Counted from the stretch's first letter, positions 25,803-34,838 are shown. The stretch is 64,000 nt of DNA from Prolixibacteraceae bacterium (GCA_019163175.1 JAFLKN010000001.1:178516-242515); one strand, 5' to 3'. Program-made: numbers and translations. The notes: a model not told the origin generated them from the letters alone.

Positions 25803-25829
25803 TGATGATGTAAAAATAGAATATCATCA
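25803..25829 (-). promoter_or_regulatory. inverted repeat, candidate operator of the LiaF/LytTR operon
   Basis: TGATGAT (25803-25809) and ATCATCA (25823-25829) are perfect complements around a 13-nt AT-rich spacer containing a near-consensus -7 box on the minus strand (TATTTTTA). The dyad lies 14-40 nt before the first start codon of the operon. Confidence 0.4.
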
Positions 25830-25938
25830 TTCCTGAGCACATCGGGGATCGGTCAGATCAAGTTTAAAATCGGTAAATTGATTGAATTCAAGGCAAAAAG
25901 AAAAGGGCAGAATTGATGAGATGCCGGCAAAATCCGAA

Positions 25939-27012
25939 CTACAGCATATTTCTGATTTCAACTCTTCTTAGTTTTCCTGATGTGGTTTCAGGCAATTTAT
26001 CCAGAAACAGGATGCATCTGGGTTGTTCGAATGGTGAAAATAGTTGCGTAATTTTTTCCTGAATATCGGCTGTAGCAAAAGGTTTTCCTTCGATAACCAG
26101 AACCAGTTTCTCTCCCAGTTTTTCGTCGGGTAGCGATGAAATGACAAAACGTTGAGCTATTATGCCCTCCAGCTTTTTCTCCATAACTTCCGGCGAGTAC
26201 TTAATTCCTCCTGAAATAATTACAGAATCTACACGACCTAAAATCCGAAAGTAAGCTGGCGACTGAAGTTCAGCGAGATCGTTGGTTTGCAATGGTTCCC
26301 CAAACTCCGGAAGGTGAATTTGCAGACAATCATTTTCCGTGAGGCTCACCGCAATTCCGGGTAAACATTGGTAGTAATCCGATTTTCGATCTCCGGAAAG
26401 CTCGCGGATGGCAATGTGCGAAGCTGTTTCTGTCATTCCATAGGTGGAAACTATACGGCTCGAAAGTTCGCTTATTTGTGTTTCCAATGCTGTTGAAATA
26501 GCCGAACCACCTACTAACAAATTGCGAATATTTTGTAATCTCTTTTTCCCTGAAGGTTGCTCCATTAGTTTGAAAACCTGATTCGTAACCATCGCCCCAA
26601 AGTCAAACGATTCATTTTGCAGAAATTCAAAGTCAGTTGACGGATCAATTGCAACCAGGTTCATTTGGCCAACAATAGCCCGAACCACCATCATTTTTCC
26701 GGCAATGTAGCGGCACGACAAACTCAGTAAAAGTTGGCTCCCGGATTGCAGCCCAAAGTATTCGATTGTTCGCTCTGCACTCCGGATCATGACCGATTTC
26801 GGCAATTCAATGGGTTTCGGCTCGCCCGTGCTGCCCGAAGTCTGCGTCCGTACAAAATCTGAATCAGAAAACCATTCGTTCAGGAATACATACAACTCCC
26901 GTTCCCACTCAGCAATCATGGTATTGCCGAGTCTTTCAGCAACGAAAGCCTGAATTTCAGCTGAATTTATCTGCTTACCGTTAAGGATGATGTATGATTT
27001 GGCAACTGTCAT
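25939..27012 (-). CDS. menE: o-succinylbenzoate-CoA ligase-like AMP-binding enzyme
   Basis: Adenylate-forming ligase of 357 residues, probably activating o-succinylbenzoate with CoA in menaquinone synthesis. The AMP-binding P-loop is TSGSTGEPKPIELP at about 61-74; STYGMTETASHIA is the A5 motif; RILGRVDSVIISGGIKYSPEVME is the A8 hinge. The catalytic Lys region is ETTSGKLRR near the C-terminus. It is shorter than the roughly 450-500 residues of most MenE proteins, mainly at the N-terminus, but all motifs are present. Pathway assignment rests on the adjacent menC. Confidence 0.88.
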   Translation of the reverse strand: MTVAKSYIILNGKQINSAEIQAFVAERLGNTMIAEWERELYVFLNEWFSDSDFVRTQTSGSTGEPKPIELPKSVMIRSAERTIEYFGLQSGSQLLLSLSCRYIAGKMMVVRAIVGQMNLVAIDPSTDFEFLQNESFDFGAMVTNQVFKLMEQPSGKKRLQNIRNLLVGGSAISTALETQISELSSRIVSTYGMTETASHIAIRELSGDRKSDYYQCLPGIAVSLTENDCLQIHLPEFGEPLQTNDLAELQSPAYFRILGRVDSVIISGGIKYSPEVMEKKLEGIIAQRFVISSLPDEKLGEKLVLVIEGKPFATADIQEKITQLFSPFEQPRCILFLDKLPETTSGKLRRVEIRNML

Positions 27013-27052
27013 GTTTCTTTCTTTGTTTGCTTAACTTGGAACTGATTGTTCT

Positions 27053-28114
27053 TCAAAAATCGTCATCAGCTTCTTCCTTTATCAGGTTCTGCAATTCCCA
27101 ATTTTTCTCCGGGCGAAACCACAATTGATCACCTTCAATTTCGAGTGGCGAATCAAAATTATTGGTAAAAAGCTGCCCGGTACCTAGTCCTTGCTCCGCC
27201 CTTGCATTCAGTTGAAAAGTCCATTGTGCAATGGCATTCAGTCCAATGTTCGATTCGAGTGCCGATGTAATCCACCAGCCAGTTTTATATTGGTCTGCCA
27301 GTTCGAACCATTTTTCGCAACCGGCAAACCCGCCATGCAAACTTGGTTTTAAAACCAGGTAAGCGGGGCGAATGGTTTCCATCAGTTTTTTCATTTCGGT
27401 TTGGTCCAAAATGCCAATTAGTTCTTCGTCGAGCCCAATCGGGACCGGCGATTGGCGACACAATTCAGCCATTTCGTTCCACCGTCCGGTGGCAATGGGC
27501 TGCTCGATAGAATGGATTTGCAAATCCGACAATCGTTTCAGGTTTTCAAGAGCAGTTTGATACGAATAGGCGCAGTTGGCATCAACCCGGAGTGTAATTT
27601 CTTCTGCAGAAAACTCAGCGCGAATCGCCTTAAGCAGTTCAAATTCAGTTTCGAAATCCAATGCTCCTATTTTCATTTTGATGCACCGGAACCCGGCGTC
27701 TAATTTAGTCCGGATTTGCTGTTTCATGAATTCAGGCGTGCCCATCCAAATCAGTCCATTGATCGGAATTCCCTTCTCTCCCCGTGTAAAAGCGGAAGGG
27801 AAAAGTATTTGTTGGCCACCATTTCGTAAATCGGTCAAAGCTGTTTCAAGGCCAAATCTGATTGAAGGCCAAGCACGCAGTTCTTCCGGAAATTGGCTAA
27901 AATAGCTGATCTCTTCGCAAACCTGAAGCAGTTTTACACTCATCTTTCCCGGGCTTTCAATGCTAAGGTCGGGCAGGGGAGCGCATTCGCCAATCCCGGT
28001 GTTGATTCCGTCATTCAGGAATATAAACCATGAATCGCGCGTGATGTAAACTCCCCGGGAAGTGCCGGAAGCCTGTTTGAATTGGAGTGTATATTTTTTG
28101 AAAGAAGCCTTCAT
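27053..28114 (-). CDS. menC: o-succinylbenzoate synthase
   Basis: Enolase-superfamily dehydratase making o-succinylbenzoate from SHCHC in menaquinone synthesis. The barrel shows the catalytic KMKIG lysine region, metal ligands in LRVDANCAY, SIEQPIA and GLDEEL, and the second lysine in YLVLKPSLHGG. The 353-residue length is normal. It lies 25 nt downstream of folK and 40 nt upstream of menE, so the three probably form one transcript. menA, menB, menD and menF are not in the window. Confidence 0.9.
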   Translation of the reverse strand: MKASFKKYTLQFKQASGTSRGVYITRDSWFIFLNDGINTGIGECAPLPDLSIESPGKMSVKLLQVCEEISYFSQFPEELRAWPSIRFGLETALTDLRNGGQQILFPSAFTRGEKGIPINGLIWMGTPEFMKQQIRTKLDAGFRCIKMKIGALDFETEFELLKAIRAEFSAEEITLRVDANCAYSYQTALENLKRLSDLQIHSIEQPIATGRWNEMAELCRQSPVPIGLDEELIGILDQTEMKKLMETIRPAYLVLKPSLHGGFAGCEKWFELADQYKTGWWITSALESNIGLNAIAQWTFQLNARAEQGLGTGQLFTNNFDSPLEIEGDQLWFRPEKNWELQNLIKEEADDDF

Positions 28115-28139
28115 GAAATGATGAATTAGGAATGTTTAG

Positions 28140-28646
28140 TTATGAATGAGCTTCAGGGAAATTGGTTACCTTTTCAACTTTTAAAGGATCGGTACTTTCC
28201 ACTAACAATTGCCGCATGCTTTTCCGTAATACCGGATGAAGTAATTCCGGAGCAATTTCGCAGAGTGGTACCAGCGCAAATTTTCGTTCCTGAATGCGGG
28301 GATGTGGAACAGTCAAATTTTCCTGATTGATGATTTGATTGCCGTAAAACAGAATGTCGATATCAATAAGCCTTGAACTATATTGATTCTCTTTTCTGAT
28401 TCGTCCCAGTTCTGTTTCAATCTGCTGTGTTTGTGCCAGAACTTCTTCAGGAGAAAGGTTTGTTGAGAGTTCAAGTACCTGATTCCAAAATAAATCAGGA
28501 GATTCAAATCCCCAGGGCTCCGTTTCGTAAATGGCTGATTGGGAAGCGATTTTTCCAATTTTAAGATTCAGACTAGTCCAAACTTTTGAGAATATCTTTT
28601 GTTTTTCTCCTATATTTCCTCCCAACAATAAATACAGACTGGTCAT
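28140..28646 (-). CDS. folK: 6-hydroxymethyl-7,8-dihydropterin pyrophosphokinase
   Basis: Transfers pyrophosphate from ATP to hydroxymethyldihydropterin in folate synthesis. ATG 28646 gives MTSLYLLLGGNIGEKQKIF, the standard family start; the longer frame to 28715 would begin within its promoter. Conserved blocks are YETEPWGFESPDLFWNQVLEL, the ATP-binding ENQYSSRLIDIDILFYG with its acidic magnesium ligands, and LTVPHPRIQERKFALVPLCEIAP. Length is 168. It heads the folK-menC-menE cluster and is divergent from sppA. Confidence 0.94.
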   Translation of the reverse strand: MTSLYLLLGGNIGEKQKIFSKVWTSLNLKIGKIASQSAIYETEPWGFESPDLFWNQVLELSTNLSPEEVLAQTQQIETELGRIRKENQYSSRLIDIDILFYGNQIINQENLTVPHPRIQERKFALVPLCEIAPELLHPVLRKSMRQLLVESTDPLKVEKVTNFPEAHS

Positions 28647-28685
28647 ATTAACCTTATATTGTGTAACAAAAAAGCTAAATTCGTA

Positions 28686-28716
28686 CAAATCTATCGTACA
28701 TTTTAATCGAAACAAA
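28686..28716 (-). promoter_or_regulatory. promoter of folK-menC-menE
   Basis: Minus strand: TTTG (28716-28713), a 19-nt spacer, TAGATTTG (28693-28686). This is a perfect match to the Bacteroidota consensus and leaves a leader of about 33 nt. It decides the folK start. Confidence 0.68.
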
Positions 28717-28736
28717 CAAATTCAACTAAAATACAC

Positions 28737-30506
28737 ATGAGACAGTTTTTAAAATTTACCCTGGCTTCTATCGTCGGAGTGATGATTGCCGGACTTTTGC
28801 TTCTTTTTGTTTCCATCGGTATTATTTCAGCCTTGGTTTCAAGCTCCGAACAGCCTGCACAAATTGAGGGCAACAGTGTGTTGCTTCTGAAATTTGATCA
28901 TATGATTGTTGACAGAGCAAGAATAAATCCTTTCGACGATCTTGATTTCGGTATTTTCCAGAGTAACAAAACCGTTGGGTTGAATGATATGCTGGATTGT
29001 ATCCGGAAAGCCAAAACCGATGATAACATTACAGGTATTTACCTGAATCCAATGGATATTCAGGCTGGAATGGCAACTGTAGAAGAAATTCGCGCCGCAT
29101 TGAAAGATTTCAAAACATCAGGAAAATTTATTTATGCCTACGGCGAATATCTTTCGCAAAAGGCTTATTACCTCACCACCATTGCCGATACTTTGGTGCT
29201 GAATCCCCAGGGTTCAGTTGATTTCAGAGGTCTTGGAGGCGAACGTACTTTTTACAAAAAGGCCCTCGAAAAACTTGGAGTTGAGGTGCAGATTGTGCGT
29301 CATGGCAAATTTAAAGCAGCTGTAGAGCCTTTTTTACTTGAAAAAATGAGTGATGAAAACCGACTCCAGACACAAACTTATCTGAATAGCTTGTGGAATG
29401 AAATGCTGACAGATATATCGGCTTCGCGCAAAATAAGTATTGAAGAACTTAATGGAATTGCTGACATGGTAGCCTCATTCCGCAAAGCTGATTTTGCAAA
29501 AGAAAAAAATCTTGTTGACCGCCTGAAATACAAAGATCAGGTGATTGATGACCTGAAAAAACTGACAGGCACCAGCGCAAAAGACGATGTAAAAGCTATC
29601 GATATTTTTAAATATGTAAAAGTTCCGGAAAACCGCGAACAAAAAGGGATTGCACGCAAAAAGATTGCAGTAATTTACGCTTCGGGAAGCATCGATACCG
29701 GAACATCTGAAGATGACATTAAGTCGGAAGATCTTTCAAGAGCTATTCGCGAGGCTCGTCGCGATTCATCGATTAAAGCCATTGTTCTGCGAATCAATTC
29801 ACCAGGAGGAAGCGCTTATGGCTCGGAGGTGATTTGGCGTGAGGTAAAACTGGCTGCCGAAATAAAACCGGTAATTGCTTCGATGGGCGATGTTGCTGCT
29901 TCTGGGGGTTACTACATTGCTGCTGCTGCCGATACCATTATGGCAGACCGCACAACAATCACCGGATCGATTGGTATTTTCGGTATGATTCCGAATGCGG
30001 AAAAACTGATGACCGACAAACTCGGAATTACGCAGGATGTGGTTATGACAAATCAACATTCGGATATGATTTCGCTCACCCGCCCGATGTCGGCTTTTGA
30101 ACGCGATTTGATGCAACAAACCATTGAAGACGGTTACGATACGTTCATTAGCCGGGTTGCTGAGGGACGAAAAATGGATAAAACAGCTGTTGACGAAATT
30201 GGTCAGGGACGTGTTTGGGCGGCTACCAATGCGAAAGAAATTAAACTGATTGATGTTTACGGTGGTTTGACTGATGCTATTGAGCTGGCAAAAAAAATGG
30301 CCAATCTGGATACTTACCGAATAGTGAATTTGCCTAAGCTGAAAGATCCTTTGGAAGAACTTATGAAAGAAATTTCGGGTTCGGCCAAGGCTGGTTTTAT
30401 GAAAGACGAGATGGGAGAGAACTACAAATATTACGAGCAACTGCGTAGCTTGATTTCACAAAAGGGAGTTATGGCTCGTATGCCGTACGATATTGAGATT
30501 CATTAA
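28737..30506 (+). CDS. sppA: signal peptide peptidase SppA, 67-kDa type
   Basis: Membrane-anchored serine protease that degrades cleaved signal peptides. An N-terminal helix (about 10-33) anchors it. The protein has two tandem crotonase-fold halves. K193 in HGKFKAAVEPF is the general base and S389 in GDVAASGGYYIA the nucleophile, matching Escherichia coli K209/S409. RINSPGGSAYGSEVIW and TTITGSIGIFG flank the site. The 589-residue length fits the long type. It is followed by an intrinsic terminator at 30522-30561. Confidence 0.95.
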   Translation: MRQFLKFTLASIVGVMIAGLLLLFVSIGIISALVSSSEQPAQIEGNSVLLLKFDHMIVDRARINPFDDLDFGIFQSNKTVGLNDMLDCIRKAKTDDNITGIYLNPMDIQAGMATVEEIRAALKDFKTSGKFIYAYGEYLSQKAYYLTTIADTLVLNPQGSVDFRGLGGERTFYKKALEKLGVEVQIVRHGKFKAAVEPFLLEKMSDENRLQTQTYLNSLWNEMLTDISASRKISIEELNGIADMVASFRKADFAKEKNLVDRLKYKDQVIDDLKKLTGTSAKDDVKAIDIFKYVKVPENREQKGIARKKIAVIYASGSIDTGTSEDDIKSEDLSRAIREARRDSSIKAIVLRINSPGGSAYGSEVIWREVKLAAEIKPVIASMGDVAASGGYYIAAAADTIMADRTTITGSIGIFGMIPNAEKLMTDKLGITQDVVMTNQHSDMISLTRPMSAFERDLMQQTIEDGYDTFISRVAEGRKMDKTAVDEIGQGRVWAATNAKEIKLIDVYGGLTDAIELAKKMANLDTYRIVNLPKLKDPLEELMKEISGSAKAGFMKDEMGENYKYYEQLRSLISQKGVMARMPYDIEIH

Positions 30507-30521
30507 TTTTGAAGCTTTATG

Positions 30522-30561
30522 AAAGGGATAAAATCAACAGAAAAATTGGTTTTATCCCTTT
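30522..30561 (+). terminator. intrinsic terminator of sppA
   Basis: Arms AAAGGGATAAAA (30522-30533) and TTTTATCCCTTT (30550-30561), 16-nt loop, followed by TTT. It lies 15 nt after the sppA stop. Confidence 0.8.
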
Positions 30562-30598
30562 TTTCTGTTGTAGTTTGTAATTAGTAATCATTAAAAAA

Positions 30599-30943
30599 AT
30601 GGCTTACAATCAAATTTTAGCTGACCGCATTCGGGAGCAACTTCAGTTTCTGGAAGGTACTATTGAAGAGAAGGAAATGATGGGTGGCTTGTGCTTCATG
30701 CTCAATGATAAAATGTGCGTGGGCATTATTAAAGATGAATTGATGTGCCGTATTAATCCTGATCAATACGATGATGCAATTGAAAAAACGGGTTGCCGCC
30801 AAATGGATTTTACCGGAAAACCGATGAAAGGCTGGATTCTGGTTGATGATTCAGGAATGAAAAACATTCAGGATTTACAATACTGGATTGGTCTGGCGGT
30901 TGATTATAACCAATATGCCAAATCATCGAAAAAGAAAAAGTAA
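30599..30943 (+). CDS. TfoX/Sxy N-terminal domain protein
   Basis: Protein of 114 residues consisting of one TfoX N-terminal domain: LADRIREQLQFLEGTIEEKEMMGGLCFMLNDKMCVGI, then DELMCRINPDQYDDAIEKTGCRQMDFTGKPMKGWILVD. In gammaproteobacteria TfoX controls competence, but stand-alone copies like this in Bacteroidota have no known role. The lysine-rich tail is typical. The cyclophilin gene starts 10 nt downstream, so they are co-transcribed. Confidence 0.88.
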   Translation: MAYNQILADRIREQLQFLEGTIEEKEMMGGLCFMLNDKMCVGIIKDELMCRINPDQYDDAIEKTGCRQMDFTGKPMKGWILVDDSGMKNIQDLQYWIGLAVDYNQYAKSSKKKK

Positions 30944-30953
30944 ACCAATTCCA

Positions 30954-31529
30954 ATGAGAACAATTATTTTGTTTGCCTGCTTATACCTACTTGCACTGAG
31001 TTCATCGGCTCAACAGACAGTTTCGTGTTTAATAAAAACCTCACTGGGCGATATTCGGGTAGAGTTATATCCTGAAAAGGCTCCTTTAACAGTAGCCAAT
31101 TTTCTGAAATATGTTGATCAAAACTTGTATGACGGAACGAACTTTTACAGGGTTTGTACTGCTGAAAATGAAAAAGAGCGGAAAGTTAAAATTCAGGTTA
31201 TTCAAGGAGGTGATGTGCCGGAAGCCAAACAGTTTGCGCCGGTGGTGATGGAAAGTACCGAACAGACCGCAGTCAGGCATCTTAATGGAACTTTATCGAT
31301 GGCTCGTGATACCCCAAACTCGGCAACCAGCAGTTTTTTTATTTGTATTGGCGATCAACCCGAACTTGATTTCGCCGGTAAGCGAAATCCTGATGGACAA
31401 GGATTTGCTGCTTTCGGGAGAGTGACTAAAGGAATGCAGATCGTTAAAGCAATTCAGGCAGGTGAAGAGAAAGGGCAGTATCTGGTTCGTCCGGTAAAAA
31501 TTGAATCGATCAACAGATTGAATAAATAA
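30954..31529 (+). CDS. cyclophilin-type peptidyl-prolyl cis-trans isomerase, exported
   Basis: Proline isomerase of 191 residues with signal peptide MRTIILFACLYLLALSSSAQQ, so probably periplasmic. The start is ATG 30954; the longer frame to 30888 would overlap the TfoX-like gene. Family blocks: GDIRVELYPEKAPLTVANFLKYVD, DGTNFYRV, QGGDVPE, GTLSMARDTPNSATSSFFICIGDQPELD and GFAAFGRVTKGMQIV. The FFIC and MARD segments line the active site. It ends before a strong bidirectional terminator. Confidence 0.93.
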   Translation: MRTIILFACLYLLALSSSAQQTVSCLIKTSLGDIRVELYPEKAPLTVANFLKYVDQNLYDGTNFYRVCTAENEKERKVKIQVIQGGDVPEAKQFAPVVMESTEQTAVRHLNGTLSMARDTPNSATSSFFICIGDQPELDFAGKRNPDGQGFAAFGRVTKGMQIVKAIQAGEEKGQYLVRPVKIESINRLNK

Positions 31530-31551
31530 CAGACGCCAAATAAATTTTGAT

Positions 31552-31594
31552 ATGAATAGAAAAGGCTCCGAATTTCGGAGCCTTTTCTATTCAT
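31552..31594. terminator. bidirectional intrinsic terminator
   Basis: Arms of 21 nt (31552-31572 and 31574-31594; core AAAAGGCTCCGAA/TTCGGAGCCTTTT) are perfectly complementary with a single central T, so a few central bases must form the loop. It serves the cyclophilin gene and the converging lipoprotein gene. Confidence 0.9.
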
Positions 31595-31608
31595 ATTTTC
31601 AGTGTATG

Positions 31609-32475
31609 TTATTCCACAACAATTAAAAGGTATTTCGAAGCTTTCCAGAATTCTTCCGGTTTGTCGATTACCAGACTTTCAACGGTTTTTACGCCGGTCA
31701 GGTGATAGGAATCAGCTGGATGAGTGGTAATAATTTTAGCTTTTTTGCTGTTGATCGTCAGTTGATTAAACTCGCGGATATCGATTTTCATGAAATAATC
31801 GCGGTTAAAATCTTTTTTCATTTTAATAGTTTTACCCATGCCTAAAACTCCGCCTTCTTTTTCAATTACATTTTTTTCTTCCAATTCCTTTTTTGTCCCA
31901 AAAGCATAGAATGCAGTATTCAAAGCAATTGTTTGTTCTTGAATAGCCTGATTTTTTGCCTTAATTGTTTGTTGGCTTTCTTTGGTAATAGTTTCAATTT
32001 TCTGGTTCAAGCCAGCAACATTAACGTGCAGATTTTCCAATTCCGCTTTCATCTCAGCAATTTCAACGTCTTTTTCGCCCAGTTGCTTGTTCAGTAAGGA
32101 AATCATATTTTCGAGTTCTGCTATTTTTACATTCGAAGCTCTAAGTTTTCCCTGAAGTGACTTTACCAATTCTTTGTTTTTCTGAAGTAGATTGTTGATC
32201 TGTGCGATGTCTTCGATAATACGATTTTTCGCTTCAGCTTTCAGTTCAATACCGGGAGCTGTTTGCACGGATACAATCTTCTCAATATTTTTAATCGAAT
32301 CCAGATTCATCTGAATTTCATTCATAGCGCCAATAAATTCCAGAATGGAATTGTCTTTTTGAACACCTAATTGTGCAATACTATCTTGTTTCGACTGCAT
32401 ACGGGCAATTTCCTTTTTGTGTTGTCCGCATGAGACTAAAACCAAAACTGATAAAACAAACAATAAATTTTTCAT
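31609..32475 (-). CDS. coiled-coil lipoprotein, hypothetical
   Basis: Protein of 288 residues with lipoprotein signal MKNLLFVLSVLVLVSCGQ (Cys16). Residues about 70-190 form a long heptad-rich coiled coil (RIIEDIAQINNLLQKNKELVKSLQGKL, VKIAELENMISLLNKQLGEKDVEIAEMKAELENL). The C-terminal 90 residues look beta-rich and end VDKPEEFWKASKYLLIVVE. No family is recognised with confidence. The build suggests an envelope-anchored structural protein. A possible -7 box TATCTTTG lies at 32558-32551 on the minus strand. Confidence 0.8.
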   Translation of the reverse strand: MKNLLFVLSVLVLVSCGQHKKEIARMQSKQDSIAQLGVQKDNSILEFIGAMNEIQMNLDSIKNIEKIVSVQTAPGIELKAEAKNRIIEDIAQINNLLQKNKELVKSLQGKLRASNVKIAELENMISLLNKQLGEKDVEIAEMKAELENLHVNVAGLNQKIETITKESQQTIKAKNQAIQEQTIALNTAFYAFGTKKELEEKNVIEKEGGVLGMGKTIKMKKDFNRDYFMKIDIREFNQLTINSKKAKIITTHPADSYHLTGVKTVESLVIDKPEEFWKASKYLLIVVE

Positions 32476-32608
32476 TGGGTATAATTTAAAAATTTTAAAA
32501 ATCAAAAAATAGTTGGCTCGGTTTTGCAGGGTGGGTAGCGTTACAGCTCACAAAGATACGCTTACTTTTTATTTTATCCGATTGTTAATCCGGAATGTTA
32601 AACGAGAA

Positions 32609-33436
32609 CTATTCCTCTAATATTGTACGATTTGCCTTTTCCTTAACCACTTGGTTTAAATCAATCGAATCGAACATCTGGAGTATTCGTTTTTCAGTTT
32701 CTTCGAATCCGATTTTAAAAATTTCGTCAGCTTTCTTGAAATCGAAAGTGTTGAATTTTCGGGTTTCCGGCGGATCAATTACAAAATCGCATTTGCTCAG
32801 ACTTTCGCGCACATTTTGACCCATTGCAAGACGAAGTGTGCGTTCGGCAATTGCCTTAATTCCTGAAATACTTTCTTCGGGGCCATTGTGGTTTACATGA
32901 ACGCCTATCAAAATGCGGCATTGATCACGAATGCAATCCACCGGAAGGTTATTTAGCAATCCGCCATCAACGTAGGTAATTCCATCGATAATCTGTGGTT
33001 CAAAAATTACCGGAATTGAGGCCGAAGCCAGTACCCATTGGAAAAGTTTTCCTTCACTTTTGATTTCGGATTGTCCGCTGTTAAGGTTCACCACCGAACA
33101 GTAAAACGGTTTTTTGAGGTTTGAAAAATCATCGGATCCAATACAACTCTCAAGCAGCGATAAGATTTTCTTGATGTCGATTAACCCATTGGATGGCAAT
33201 TGCCATTTAAACATTTTCACCATCTTGTTCGATTTCACCACCTCTAAAATTTCCAATGGCTCCATGCCCGAAGCATAAAAGGCGCCAACCAACGCTCCGG
33301 CGCTTGCTCCTGAAATTATCTCTGGCCGAATCCCGTATTTGTGAAGAGCTTCAAGCACACCAATATGAACAATCCCTCTTGCACCGCCTCCGCTAAGTGC
33401 TATGCCAAATTTATAGGGTTTGGGTTTAATGTACAT
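32609..33436 (-). CDS. patatin-like phospholipase family protein
   Basis: Predicted serine acyl hydrolase of 275 residues. The oxyanion loop is SGGGARG (15-21), the nucleophile S45 in GASAG, and the dyad aspartate D157 in YVDGGLLNN. The domain is complete and of normal length for cytoplasmic RssA-type patatins. There is no signal peptide and no beta-barrel extension, unlike the PlpD-type outer-membrane forms. Lipid substrate unknown. It is followed upstream by 239 nt without a credible gene. Confidence 0.91.
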   Translation of the reverse strand: MYIKPKPYKFGIALSGGGARGIVHIGVLEALHKYGIRPEIISGASAGALVGAFYASGMEPLEILEVVKSNKMVKMFKWQLPSNGLIDIKKILSLLESCIGSDDFSNLKKPFYCSVVNLNSGQSEIKSEGKLFQWVLASASIPVIFEPQIIDGITYVDGGLLNNLPVDCIRDQCRILIGVHVNHNGPEESISGIKAIAERTLRLAMGQNVRESLSKCDFVIDPPETRKFNTFDFKKADEIFKIGFEETEKRILQMFDSIDLNQVVKEKANRTILEE

Positions 33437-33675
33437 TTGATCGGTTTTTATTCGTTGAATCCCTTTGGTAATTTACTTCAATGACAGTTGAGCCGAAATA
33501 AGAGAATGCAGAATGCCGTGTAAAGATAAGGTATTACCTCGCTTTATGTGTTGCATGACTTTGGAAAATACTTGTATTATTCACACTTTATAAATGCAAA
33601 AGTGTCAATTCATATCTTTCGCTTAAGTTTGAGTCTGATGTGTGTACTTGGTTATGTTGGCTATCAAAAGCTGCT

Positions 33676-34650
33676 TCACAGGAGAATAATTTCTTCGATT
33701 TTACCGGCCACCTCGAGGCCCGCATTTCTGCCGACATCCTGAAATATCGATTTTCCGGATTTTCGGTCAATCAGGTTTACTTCAATTTTAGCATTCATAC
33801 TTTCTTCTATCCGCCCATCCATCAGGCCAAGAATTGGAGATGCAAGCGCTGTTGCTGCTTCGCGGTGAGCCAGAATTTCGAGCCGGTAATTTTTGTTTTC
33901 CATTACCAGTTCAACTTTTTGGGTGTCAATCAGCGATTTTCGCAGTACACTTTGGTTGTATGTAGTAAACTGGATGAGCCGATCGCCCAACCAAAGACCT
34001 GTTATAAACCCTACAAATGAATAGCCCAGATAGGGAATTTTGGCTACAGAAGTTTTAAGCGATATTCCGGGCCGACTAAAATGATTGGTTTGCAACCAGA
34101 CATAGGCACTTGGGAACGATTTTCCCCAGTCTTTTTCAATATATCCACGTCCGTTATTGAAGTCGAGGACTTCTCCGTCGAGTTCAATTTGACCATTTAT
34201 CGAATGATCCATACTTACAATTCCGTGGTAGCATTCCATAAGAGGCAGAAAAGTATAAGGACCCATGATTCCGGGTGAATACCAGTGATTTGGCCAGGGT
34301 ATATTTCCTGAAAACTGAAGGTTTGCCTTAATTCCCGGCAAGTCGAGTTTTAGTTCGTGCTCCGAAAAGTGATTGTGCTGAATTGTAATCTCGAATTGAT
34401 CAGGTTTTGGAATGAACTCGTTTTTCCCGAATTTATGGTAGTGGGCGGTTAGTTTCTTGCCATCTAAAACCTGAACGAAAGCATGTTTCTCACCTTCTCG
34501 GTTTATAGCAATTCCGGGAATAAATGCAAAGGCTTTCGTCTCGTCTTTGTTAACCACTTTAAAGTACCAGCCTTCAAAATAGCTTCTTTTTCGGGTCCAA
34601 CCCTGAAATTGTTCAGGATGAAAAATGGCTCTGATTTTAGTTCGTAACAT
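33676..34650 (-). CDS. tocopherol cyclase-like family protein
   Basis: Protein of 324 residues in the tocopherol-cyclase-like group. It begins with the characteristic RKRSYFEGWYFKVV segment at about 20-33. Further blocks are HAFVQVLDG, NIPWPNHWYSPGIMGPYTFLPLMECYHGIVSM, and GYIEKDWGKSFPSAYVWLQTNHF at about 168-190. Plant and cyanobacterial members cyclise tocopherol precursors, but this organism has no sign of tocopherol synthesis in view, so the bacterial function is open. It is divergent from porW/sprE. ATG 34650 is the natural start. Confidence 0.8.
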   Translation of the reverse strand: MLRTKIRAIFHPEQFQGWTRKRSYFEGWYFKVVNKDETKAFAFIPGIAINREGEKHAFVQVLDGKKLTAHYHKFGKNEFIPKPDQFEITIQHNHFSEHELKLDLPGIKANLQFSGNIPWPNHWYSPGIMGPYTFLPLMECYHGIVSMDHSINGQIELDGEVLDFNNGRGYIEKDWGKSFPSAYVWLQTNHFSRPGISLKTSVAKIPYLGYSFVGFITGLWLGDRLIQFTTYNQSVLRKSLIDTQKVELVMENKNYRLEILAHREAATALASPILGLMDGRIEESMNAKIEVNLIDRKSGKSIFQDVGRNAGLEVAGKIEEIILL

Positions 34651-34838
34651 GCAGCGATTGTCAGCAAAGATTTAAGTTCTCCAAATTAAGGCTTTCTTTC
34701 CGAATTAAATTGAAAGTTCGTAATATTGTACGCTTTTAAAATTGACCAAAATATTTCGGAAATGCTGCATTTATAGGGAGAATCATACAATATTCTTTCC
34801 ATTTGGTAGTTTATCCTAAAGTCAACAAAATTCAACTA

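Noticed and set aside
29799..30440. 213-codon minus-strand frame
   Set aside because: Antisense shadow of sppA, lying over the catalytic serine region.
33437..33675. Small genes in the gap between patatin and tocopherol-cyclase-like genes
   Set aside because: Frames of about 60 codons on both strands overlap flanking genes and show no signal, family motif or promoter.
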